Source: Gallionellaceae bacterium (lineage in GTDB: Bacteria > Pseudomonadota > Gammaproteobacteria > Burkholderiales > Thiobacillaceae). From it: DNA of 64,000 nt. The position numbers were made by a program, and so were the translations under genes. Shown here piece by piece: positions 1 through 12,000 of the stretch (positions within the stretch are counted from its first letter, which is position 1; every line of letters begins with the position of its first letter). Below the pieces are notes generated by a model. It was not told the DNA's origin and searched no databases. It saw nothing but the letters and a program-made list of their open reading frames with translations. Where the stretch lies: contig JAQTLN010000012.1 in the NCBI GenBank assembly GCA_028714875.1, forward strand, positions 60,441 through 124,440. Reading direction: 5' to 3'.

Positions 1-3000
1 GCATTTTTCGGGGTCGTACTGCACGTCGCTGCCTCCGCCGGGGCGGCAGTTGGGCGCGTTTTCCGTGACTTTCTTGATGTCCTCGGGTTTGCACTTGAAG
101 CATTCGTCGGGCGGCGGGCCGAACAGGATGCCGGCCAGGGTTTCGCCTTGCAGCGGCACTTCACTACCGGCCAGGCTGAAGCCGCTGCTGGTGCCGATAT
201 TGGTCACGCCCAGCGAGGCGGACAGCAGCACCGGCGAGAAGGCGCCGGCACTCGACCAGGCACCGCCGCTGTAGCTGGCGCTACGCAGGCTGGTGGCGCT
301 GGAGTCGCCGGCGGCGCTGACATCCTCGGTCCAGAAGGCGGTGAGGGTGGAACCGACCCGGCCGAGTTCGAGCTGGCCAAGATGAGCGTTCTCGGCGATG
401 GCCGCCGGCACGCTCCAGGCGCTACCGTTCCAGGTGGCGCTGAGCAGGTGCTGCATGCCGTTGCTGTCGCTGGCGATCCAGCCCAGCACCACATTGCCGG
501 CGGCGTCGCGGGTCAGGGTCAGGCTGCTGTCGCGGCCGGCGGTGGCGGCCAATTGGGTGGGCGCCGACCAGGTTGCGCCATTGAACAAGGAATACATGAG
601 CTGGTTGGCGTTGCGCGCGGCCTGGATGGCGTCCAGATCGGAGTCGTGGGTCAACGCGCCGCTGTCGGCGTGAGTCCAGATCACCATGCGCTTGCCGGCG
701 GCATCGGTGACGGTGTTGACGCCGTTGTTGAAGCCGAGGCTGCCGGCGATCTCGACCGGCGCGCTCCAGGCGGCGCCATCGTAATTCGACACCTGTAGCG
801 TGGTGCCGATGTCACCCGTGTTGTGCGACCAGGCGGCATAGCTGCCGCCGGAGTCGCTGGCGAGGGCCGGCGATCCGTCGTCGGCCAGATCCGTGGCGAC
901 GTTGGCCAGCAGGCTGTGGCTGACACCATCGTTGTAGTTCGCGGCGCTGCCGACCAGCAGGCTCGGGTTCCAGGAGAGGAGATAGAGCGGCGTGCCGAGG
1001 CCGCCGTCACCGAGAAGGATGAGATCGGATTTCTCATAACCGAGGAACCACGGGTCGGGGCTTAAATCCCAGCCGTCCAGGGTCAGGGTGATGCCGATCT
1101 CGCCACCCAGCTTGGTCAGCTCGACCGACGGGTAGACATCCACTTCGGCGACGATGCCGCCTTCCACTTCCAGTTTCCAATCGTCGTCATCCTTGACCTG
1201 GATGCCGGCGTAGGCTTTGACGCTGGTGTTCATCGCCGCCTCGGCGATGACGTTCGGCCACACCCATTCCGGGAAGGGTTCGGCGATGGTCCAGCGCAGG
1301 CCGGAGAAGTCGATGCCGATGGAACCCTTGATACCGTTGCTGGCTTCGACCACGCCGGTGGAATTGATCAGCGTGGTGGCCCATTCGATGAAGGTGGCGG
1401 CGGCCTTGGTGGCCGGCGTCGGGATGGCGCCGAGCATCTTGAGCAGACCGTTCTTCCAGTCCAGCTCGCCGCTGATGCCGATGCCAGCGGTGGCCTGATG
1501 GAAGTCCCAATCATGCGCGACCAGATCGACGCCCCATTCGGCTTCCAGATTGCCGTGGCCTTCGAGGGTGATGCCGAGGTTGTCGCTTTCCAGGGTCAGT
1601 TCGGCCTGACCGCCGACGCTGACGCTGGCTTCGCAACCGGACTGCGTGGCTTCGCCGGTGAGGCCGATGGAAGCTCCGATCTCCATGCCCAGCGCATTCC
1701 AGGGGCCGTATTCCTTGTCGTAGCTGTAGGCCACGGTGTACTGCGGCGCCAACGCCACGGGCGCGGCGGTCCAGACGACGCCGCCGGTCGCCACGTCGAT
1801 CAGGTAGTAATAGAGGTCGGAATCATCCTGGGTCGTCACGTCTTCTTTCTTGTCGACGATGAGCACCTGGCCGCTGCCCATGACCACGACTTCGAGGCCG
1901 CGATCGGAGACCAGATCGGTTGTCAGGCGGATTGGTTCTGACCATTGGTAACCGCCGGCGCCATCCGGACGCGCGACGGCGTAGAAGATTTCGCTGTCGT
2001 TGCCGCCCAGGGTGGGGTTGCCGCCGTTCTGTTGCCAGACGGCGATGAGGCCGGGGTCGCTACTGTCGAGCAGGTTGCCCGCCGCGACCAGGTTGAGTTC
2101 GGAAGCGCCGTCGCCGGAAACCGCCACCGCGTCGACCCAGTTGCCGCCGTCATACCAGGCGTGCCAAGCGCGGCCGTCACGCAGCCAGAGGAGGTGCGGA
2201 GTGCCGTCCGCCGCCGTGGCCAGCACCGGCGCGGAGTCGCTGGTGGATACCACCGGAGTGGTGTCGAGCACATACACCTCGCCGGCATTGCTGTCGGCGT
2301 CGAAGCCGACCGCGTAGCTGAGCAGGCCCAGCGGCGCGTTGCCGGCGACGTTGAGTTCGCCGCTGTCGTCAGCGCCGTTGCGGTTCATGTCGTAGACACC
2401 GCTGGAGAGCGTGAGGCGGTAAGTGCCGGGTTGCAGGCCGCTCAAGGTGAAGTGGCCGTTGGCATCGGTGCTGGCGTAGCCGCCCAGCACGATGCCGCGA
2501 TCGGTCGTCCGGTAGGCGGCAAGCTCGACGTTGGCGAGCGGATCGCCGCTTGTGGAATCGAGCAGCGTGCCGCTCAGGTTGGAGGCGGGCCGCCAGTCGG
2601 GATGCTGCTCGTACACGGTCGCCATCAAGGTGCGCACGTCACGCACCGGGCTGCCCTGCTCGGACACCAGCAACATGGCCTGGTTGAGCATGCGCACGTA
2701 GTCGCCCCAGGTGTTGCCCATGGCGGCGCGGATGCGGCCCCAGAAGGCGTCCCATCGCGTGTTCCATGCCGCGTCGCTCATGCCGGCCGGGGTGGCGGGC
2801 TTGATCGAAGCTTCGATTTCGCCCCAGCGGGCGCTGTCGATGACGCGGTTGTCAGTGGACTGGATGGTGGAGACGCGGATGTCGAGCTGGCCATCGCTGT
2901 TGGGCGATTGGAACAGCACTTGCTGCGAGTAGCCGGTATCCGGGCGCAGGACGTCCATCGGGCCGTCCAGGCTGGCGCCGAGGAAGTAGATGGGCATGGC

Positions 3001-6000
3001 GCGCAGATCGCCGCTGTTGTATCCCAGGGGTGTCGTGTTGCCGTCGATGACCAGCAGCGGCGCCATGGCGTCGCCATCGCCCTGGTTGGTGTATTGCAGG
3101 ATGAAGCTGTTGACGCGGCCGGTGGTGACCTGGCTCGGTCCCTGGATGATGCTGAACAGGTTGGCGCCGCGCGCGTCGTCGATCACCGTCACGGCATCGG
3201 CGAACACGGTGGTCTGGCCATTGGCCTGGGTCGCCACCAGGTCATAGACGCCCGCCGCCGCGTGCAGCAGGTTGAAGGTGGCGTAGGCCCGGCTGGAGTC
3301 CTTCACGAACAGCCGGTTGTCCAGATAGAGCGTGCCATCGTCGGCGCGCAGAGCGAACCGGGTCGCCTCGGCGAACTTGGCACCGTCGATCCGCAGCGTC
3401 GCGTCACCCAGGTCACCCACCACGTCGGTGCGAACCTCGGTGATGGAGAAGGGGATGATTTCCGAACTCAGGGTGTAGGCCGGCGCGCCGGAAACCGAGG
3501 CGCCGTAGACCATGACGTAATAGGTGCCGGCCCGGGTTTCCGGGATCAGCGCGGTCGGGTCGGCGGAATATTCTTCCAGCGACGAGTAGTCGAAGCGGCC
3601 CAGGCTGGGCATGGCGCCGTAACGCACGTAGATCTCGTTGGCGATGTTGCCGCCCACGCTGTCGAAGGCCAGCTTCACGGTTTCGCCCACGCCCACTTCG
3701 AGCTTGTAATACGCGGCCTGGCGGTTGCCCAGCGTGCCGGCGACCGAGCCGCCCAGCGGCAACACCTCGGCATCCAGCGTTACCGCGTCGAGGCTGGCGG
3801 AGAGGTTGTCCGCCTCGCTGGTTTCGTTGACGACGTTGAGGATGTCGCTGCGCACGATGACGTGGTAGTCGCCGGGGTTCACGCCCGGCAAGGTGGCGTG
3901 CAGCGTGTGGCTGTAGCTTTCGCCGCCATTCAGCGGATTGGCGCTGTTGTAGGTAGTCCAGACGGAGCCGAGGACGACATCGTCGATGTCCCAGAGCGTG
4001 TCGCTGGACAGATAGAGGGTGTCCTTCCAGCTGCCGACGATGGCATTGGCGCCCGCCTCATTGCTGACGCTGTAGCTGATGTCGGCGCTCTGGCCGGGGA
4101 TGCCGTTGGCCGGGATGGTGATCATGCCGGCCACCAGATTGGCGGGCGGCGCCAGGCTGACGTCGACCACCGTGCCGGAACGGGTGATGTTGTTGCTTTC
4201 CACCGACTCGGTGATGTGGCCGCTGTAGTCGGTCACCACGAAAGCATAGAACGGCCCGGTGTAACCGGCCGGAAGGGTGAAGGTACGGGACGCTTCATAG
4301 CTGGCGCCGGCGGCCAGGTCGCGATATTGCGAGAGATAGCCGAGGTAGAGGTCGCTGTAGCGGTCGAAGTAGAGGTCGCGCGACAGGTAGACGGCGTCAT
4401 TCCACCAGCGCGTGCCGGTGTTGTCAGTGGCGGACTGGTTGGCCACCGTCCAGGTGATTTCGATGCCCTGGCCGCTGAAGGCTTCGGGCGGCAAGGTGAT
4501 GGCGGTCACCGCGAGGTCCGGGCGCAGATCGGCCAGGGGTTTTTCGCCCGCCGCCGGGGTCCAGGCGGCCAGCGCCACGGTGCTGTCCGACGTGCGCGTG
4601 TTGTTGGCCTCGGAGGGGTCCTCGACCACCTGGTTGTCGCGGTCGGTCTGCACGATGACGTAGTAATTGCCCGCCGCGATGCTGGTGGCGAGGGTGAAGC
4701 TGACGTTGGCGTCATAGCCGGCAGTCGGCAACAGGGCGTTGCTGTGGCGCAGCGAACCGATGTTGAGGTCGCCGCCATCCAGTATCGCGTCCAGCGACAG
4801 GAAGACCCGGTCGTACCAGTAACTGGCATTGGTCGTGGCCACGCCGAGGTTTTCCACGCGCCAGTTCAGGCTCAGCGCGCCGCCGGCGGTCACGTCGACG
4901 GGCAGGCCGCCCACGGAGACGACTTGCAGGTCGGCGGTGTCGCGAACCAGGCTGAGCGCGTTGGCGGCGCTGTTGTTGCCGTTGTCGGATTCGTACACCT
5001 GGCTACCCGCGTCGGTGAGCAGGAACAGCGTGTAATTACCGCTCGCCAGCGTGATGGGCAGCGCCACCGAGAGGTTGTTGACGCTATAGCTTTCACCGCT
5101 GTCGAGCCGGCCGGAATGGTTCCGGGTGTAGAGCACGACATCGTCGCCATTACCCAGCACGCCATCCTGGGAAGCGATCAACCGGTCGGTCCAGCCGCTT
5201 ACCACGGTATCGCCGCCACCGGCGTTGCGCACCGTCCAGGAGGCGCTGATGGTCTTGCCGGCCTCGCCGGTCGGGCTGCTGGTGAAGCTGTCGATCACCA
5301 GGTCGGAGGGATTGGAGACGACCGTCATCACGCCACCGCTGATGACGGTGTTGTTGGTTTCGGGCAGGTAGCCGATCCCCGGATTGTCCAGCCCCTCGAA
5401 CACGCGGTTATCCATGTCCGTGCGCATGATCACCCGGTAGTTGCCGCTGATGCCGTTAGGCAGGGTGTAGGTGAATTCGCCGGTATAGAAGGCATCGCTA
5501 TCCAGAGCGCCGCTATGGCCGCGATCGCCCATGTGGATGTCGGCGGTTGCCGGATCGTCGTCGCTGAGCCAGAAGCGGTCTATCCAATAGGTGTTGGGCG
5601 TTGGCGTGCCGTAGTTGGTCACCTTGTAGTTGAAGACGAATTGGTGGCCCGCCTCGGCGGTGGCCTGTAGGTAGGTGATTTCGGGTTCCAGGTCCGGCGG
5701 CGGGGTGAGCGACACCACGGCGCTGGCATAGGAATCGTCGTTATTGCCTTCGTTGAGGTACTCGTAGACCTGGTTGTTGGTGTCGGTGACCACGAAGAAA
5801 TGGTAGGTGGTGGGCACGCCGTCGGCGGGAATGCCGATCGGCAGGGTCACCGTCGCGGAACGGGTGTAACTCGCGCCGGAATCCAGTTGCCCGTCGAGGG
5901 CCGCGTTGTAGAACCAGGTTCCCAGCAGCGTGTCGCCACCATAGGTTTCGTCCGTCGACATGTAGAGGCGGTCGTACCAGCCGCTGGGCACCTGGGTGCC

Positions 6001-9000
6001 GCCGTCACCTCGGTTGGTCACGGTCCAGGTGACCGTGGCGGGCTGGCCGGACCAGAGCCCGCCGGGAGCGCTGATGTGTACCGAGGGTTCCCATTCATTG
6101 CTGCCCGGATTGCGCGCGACCACTTGCAGGTCGGGCGGCGGCGTCAGTTCGACGCTGACCGCCGACACGCCGACGTTGTCGTTTTCATTCAAGTTTTCAA
6201 AGACGTTGTTGTAAATATCAGTCGCGACCAGGTAGTAGTAACTCCCGGAAATACCCTGCGGCAGGGTGTAGTGGAGGCTGCTGGTGTAGCTGTTGCCGAG
6301 GCTGCCGCCGCCCGGCAGATAGCTCGGGTTCTGCGTCTGGCCAAGATAGAGATCGCTGCCGTCGAGCACGGCGTCGGTGGAGAGATAAACCCGGTCATAC
6401 CAGGTCGGTACGGTGGTGGCGCCGGGGCCGACGTTGCTTACCGTCCAGCTGATGAGCGCATCCTGACCGGAGTAGGAATGATCCGGCGGCGTGATGGCGG
6501 TGACTTGCAGGTTGGGCAGCGCGGTGTAGCGCACGTTCATGCTCCCGGCGCTCACCGAGGTGTTGTTGTTTTCCGCGTCGACATGACTGGGTGGTGTCGC
6601 CGTGTTGATTTCGTAAAGCTCGCCGCGCGCATCCGTGCGCACCACGATCCAGCGTTGTCCCTCGGCATAGTTGAAGGGCAGGGAGATGCTTTGGGTACGG
6701 GTCGCCGATTCACCCGGATTCAGCGTGCCCTCGAAGGCGAAGTCGGCGTAGTAGACGTCACCACCGACCACGGCATCGCTGGAGAGATAGACATAGTCAT
6801 GCCAGTTGGTCGCCGCCGCCGCGCCCTGGTTGGTAATGGTCCAGGTGATCGGCACATCGGTGTAGCCGCTGGCGTTGAGGAGCAGATCGGCGGGGGCGCT
6901 GACATGGCTCACCACCAGATCCGGTCGAGTCGGCAGGCCGATATGGATGGCCTCGCCCAGCGCCACGTTGTTGCTTTCGCTGGACTCCATCTGGTAATTC
7001 CAGTTGTCGGCCTTCAGCACCAGGTAGAAGTTGCCGACGGCGGAGAGGGAATCCAACGGCAGGGTGAACGTCGCCGTGCGGGTATAGCCGCCGTTATTGC
7101 CGGGCAGCGGATTGGCGCCGGCCAATTGGTAATGGAGCAGGCGGTCGTCGCTCACATCCAGATCGCCATCCGTGGACAGGTAGATGGCGTCGTACCAGTT
7201 CTCCAGGGCCGCGTCGGCGCCGATGTTTTCCACCGTCCAGGTGACGCTGACGTTGTCGCCCCAGAGCGCGGTTCCCGGATTGCTCAGGGAAACCGCGCGC
7301 AGATCGGGCGATGCGAGATCCACCGTGGCGGTATAGAGGTCGTTGGCCTGGCCCTTGGCGCCATCCTGGTTCTGGTCCATCAGGTTGCCGACGGCGTCGC
7401 TGATGTTGGGGCCGAGCACCATGGTGTAGGTGCCCTGCACCGTGCGCGCCGAGAAGTTCACCGTCACGCTGTTGCCGGACGCGGTCACGCCGCTGATGGT
7501 GGACAGCAGATTGCTGCCGCCGGGGCCGGTGAAGCTCTGGATGTCGGCGGTGCTGACCGAAGCGGCATCCAGCGTCTCGCTGAAGGTGAACACGATCCGC
7601 GCGAAGGAGGTGGCGGCTTGCAGGGCCGGGGTCTGGCTGACCACGCGCGGGCCGGTATGGTCGATGCTGAAACTGCCGGAATGGGCGCTATTGCCGGTGC
7701 CTTGCAGATCGTTCATCACCCCTTCCGCGAGGCTGTAAGTGAACGTCGTCGCGGTATCCGGCACGCTGACATCGAAGCGCAGGGTGCGGCCGTCCACCAG
7801 GGTCACGCCGGTGGCGACGGCGCCGTTGTCCAGCACCAGGTCGGACGCTTGCACCGTCCCGGCGAGCAGAGCTTCGGAGAAGGTCAGCGTGATGCTCGTC
7901 GGCGGCGCGCTGAAATTGGCGCCATCCGGCGGGGTGCTGGCGACCACGGCGGGCGGCGCATCGGCGGCCAGGCTGGCGCCGTTGACTTGCAGCAGGTAAT
8001 CGCCGCGCGCGGAAGCATCGACATTGCCGGCGGCAATCACATGCACCTCGTAGATTCCACTACCGGCGGCGGTCAGCAGGATGCGGGCATTGCGGCCATC
8101 GCCGCCGCCGTTGTCGTCGCTGGCCACCAGTTGGCCATCCGGGTCATACAACTCCAGCCGCACATCAAGCTGATTGTCCGGCTCGCCGGCGCCGGCGCCG
8201 GCGCCGTCGCCGGGGGTCAGGCTGCGGATGTCGAGTTCGGCGCCCGCCGTGGCCTGGAAGGTATAGATGTCGCTGCGGTCACCGGCGGCCCAGGCTACCG
8301 CCTGTTCCAGCAAGCGGTCGGCATTGCCGCTGCGCAGCGAAGTGGTGTTGTAGCCGTTGTAGCCGGCATAGATCGGGCCGAGGTAGACCGAGTGGCCCAG
8401 GCCCACTTCCATCGCCGCCGCCACCGGCACCGAGCCGACCATGGCCAGCGTGGTGGCGCCAGCGTCGACCCGTGGGCTGGTCCCCGGATATTCGACGTAG
8501 GGCGAGGCGGTGAACGCGGCCACCCCCTCGACGATGGGATGCGTCCCGGTGGGGGTGATCGTGGCGGCTCCATAATTGTTGTAGCCACCCGCGGTATTGA
8601 CCGGAACGATGGCGTCGAAATCCGTGCGTGTCGTGCCGCTGAGGCCGCCGGCGGCATAGATGCCCCAACCGGTGACCAGCAGGCCGCCGCCACTTTCCAC
8701 ATAAGCTCTCAGCGCCGGGGCGAAGCTGTTGAACTGGCTGGAGGTATTGCCGTTGCCGCCAATGACGACGACGTTGTAGGCGGCGAGCTCGTCGTAGGTA
8801 TCCACCGCCGCCTGCTCAACCAGACTGGCGTCGAAGTTGAACCAGGTGTCGTCGTTGAGTTGATCGACGATGGCCTGCAAGCCGAAGTCATAGCTGACAC
8901 CCATGCCCGAGGAAACCACCGCCACACGCAGGTTGCCGGCGCCGATGCCCTGGCTGCCGAGGGCGCCGAGCACCTGGCCGGTGCGGGTGATGTCCTGTGC

Positions 9001-12000
9001 CGCATCCAGCCTTTCCAGGCTGAATTCGGCGGAGCGGGTGACCACCAGGCTGTAAGGCATGGCGCCGCTGCCCGTAACACGGGCGTAATAGCTTCCCGCC
9101 GAAGGCGCGACGAAGGCGCTGATGGACTGATCGACATTGCTGGGATCGGCGATACCGACGCTGAGCAGCGCGCCGGAGGCGTCATACAGTTCCAGACTCA
9201 GACCGCTCAACGACGGCGTGTCGCCGCGGGTCACGGCCAGGCTCGCGCTCTGCCCCGCCGCCAGGGTGAAGCCATACCAGTCGGCATTGCCGACATCCAG
9301 ACTACCCAATACCGCCAGGCGATCGGCGCTGCCGGCCAGTGGCACGGAGGCGGCATCCAGGCTCTCGGCCGAGGCGAGGTCGTCGTTCGCCGCGCCGCCG
9401 TGGGCTTCCGCTTCCAGCGACGCGTTGAGCACGAGTTGCACCTGATAGTTGCCGCTGCCTTCTAGTTGCGTGACGCGGACTTTGTAAGCACCGGCATCGG
9501 CCACCGGGACACTTTGCAGCAGCACGGTTTCGCCCGCCGCCAGGGCGCTGATGCTGGCCAGAACCGTGTCGTCGGGCGCGAGCAGTTCCACTTGCGCGCG
9601 CAGCGAGAGGTTTTGCGGGCTGAAGCGAACCGTGGCGATTTGCCCGGCATCCAGGGTCAGGGTGAATTCATCGATGTCGCCATCGGCATGGAGATGGCCG
9701 CTGCTGGGCGGGTCGTAGATCAGCGCGCCGGCGGGCGCCACGCCTATCAGGCTGGCGAACGGGGTGGTAGTTGCATCGACGCGGAAGGCCACGGTGAAAT
9801 CGCCGCCCGCCGTGCCGTCACCGGAAGGCAGACTACCCAGGTATTCGCCATCGAGCAGGTTGTCGCGGCGGTCGCGGAAGCCTCCAAGAGCGGAAACCAG
9901 GGTGAGGCTGTAATTGCCCTCGGCCAGGGCGTCGATCTGGACGCTGAGCACATTCGCGTCATAACTGACACTGTCCGGATGGGCGATGAAACCGGTATCG
10001 AGGTTGGTCAGCAGCACGTCTTCAACGCCGAGACCGTCCGTGGCGAGCTGTTCGCTGAAGCCGATCGTGATGCTCGTGCTCCCTGGCGGCAGCGTATCGC
10101 CGCCGGCCAGGCTGCTGGACACGACGGTGGGCGCGGTGGCATCCGAGTCGAAGGTGGCGACATAGGCTTGCAGGGGCTTGCCGGAGAGGCTGGTGAGGGC
10201 GCCGGCCGCGATTTCCACGCTATAGACGCCGTCGCCAGCGTCGGCGAGGGCAATGTCGAACGCGAGGGTATCCGCGTCGACAACACTGACGCCGCTGGCG
10301 GCGACGCCGTTGACGGTGAGGTCGGCGGCGGACAGCGAGGTCAGCAACACCGCCTCTGACAGATCCACCGTGTAAGTAGTGGGGAAGCTGTCCAGCAGGG
10401 CGCTGTCGCCGGGACTGCTGGCGCTGACGCTGAATTCGGGCGGCGTGGCGCTGCTGCCGGACACGCTCAAGACATAAGAACCGGCCGTGGCGCTTTCCGA
10501 GCGTACTTCGACGCGATAGGTTCCAGCCGCGCCGGCCGGAACCGTATAGACGATGCGGGCATTGCGGCCATCGCCGGCGCCGTTCCGGTCGGAAGCGATT
10601 TCATTGCCATCGGGGCCGTAAAGCAGCAATTCCACATCCGGCGCGTTTTCCGGTTCACCGATGGCATCGCCCGGAGTGGCGGTCTCGATCACCAGTGCAT
10701 CGTCGCCGTTGGCGACGAAGGTATAGCCATCCGAGAAATCGCCGACGTTGAAGTTGGCCACCTGGTGCCGCTCTTCGGCACTCATGCCGTCCAGCGCGTT
10801 CAGTTCGAGGTTGGCCAGTTGCCCGGCGCGCGTCACCGCCGTGGTTTGTTCGCCCGCCTGCGCGGCGAAGTGCATGATGATCCGCGTTTCGCCCGGGGCC
10901 AGGGTGAGGGTGTAGCTGTAGTTGATGTCATCCCCGTCCCGGGTGAAAGCATCCGGCCGCACCCGTGCATTCTCCCCAGCCACGACATGGGTCACCACCG
11001 GGTCGCTGGTCGGGGAACTGGCGGTGCCGCTGCTCCCGCCGGCCGCGGTGTCGTCGGTAATCAGCCAGTTGTCGTCCGCGTTGACCACGGCATCGCCGCT
11101 GGAGGTCAAGATATAGCGCTCGTTACCGTCGGAACCCAGGTTGGTGTAGATCGGCAGCGTATAGGTCACGCTATCGGCGCCCGGGTTGTGCACGACTTCC
11201 AGGAAGCGCGCATAGCTTTGATTGGTGGGCACATAGATCTTGCGTGTCACTTCCACGTTGCCGCCGCTGGCGCCCAGGGTGGCGGTGCCGATGACGATCT
11301 CGCGGCCACCATCCTCGCTCTGGGCCGTGGAGTAACTCGGGAAACCACTGTGCGACATGCCGCCGTCGTAGGCGTCGTAGGTGCCATCGCTGATATAGCC
11401 GCTGCCCCGGATGTCCCAGCGGTAACCGTCGCTGTCATACAGGTTGAGGCTGAGGCTGACCGAACCACTCGGGCCGCTGCCGAAGTCGCCGCTGCCGATG
11501 CCACCCACATAACCCAATACGACATGGGTGTCGGAGATGGCCTGATCTTCACCCGGCAGTTCCAGATTGAAATCGGCGTCGCGGGTAAGCACCAGACTGT
11601 AAGGACTGGCATCACCGCTCACGCGCAGGTAATAAGTGCCCGCCACGGTCGGCGCGAAGCCCTTGATGTAGCTGTCGAGGAGGAACGAATCGTTACGGCC
11701 GCCGGCGAGCAGGTTGCCGCCCTGGTCATAGAGTTCCAGTTGCGCGTTGCCCGGTTGCGTCATGTCGTCGCGTGACAGGACGATGCTGCTGCTCTGTCCC
11801 GCTTCCAGGCTGAAGCGGTACCAGTCTTCATCCGTCACCTGGGCGCTGTTCAATTGCACTTGCACGTTCAGGGCGCCGTAGTTGTCCCAGTAGGCACCGG
11901 CCTCGCTACTCGGATAGCCGAACTGCACGGCATCGGCATATCCCAGGAACAAGCGGGTGGCGCCATCAGGGGCGGTGAATTCCTGCAGGTTGTCCAGCGC

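Noticed and set aside
1945..9465. Very long open frames on the + strand (1945-5670 and 5800-9465) opposite the giant gene
   Set aside because: They are codon-register shadows of the minus-strand gene. Their translations are compositionally odd (rich in Val, Gly, Ala, His and Arg) with no domain pattern, while the minus frame shows repeated recognisable domains.
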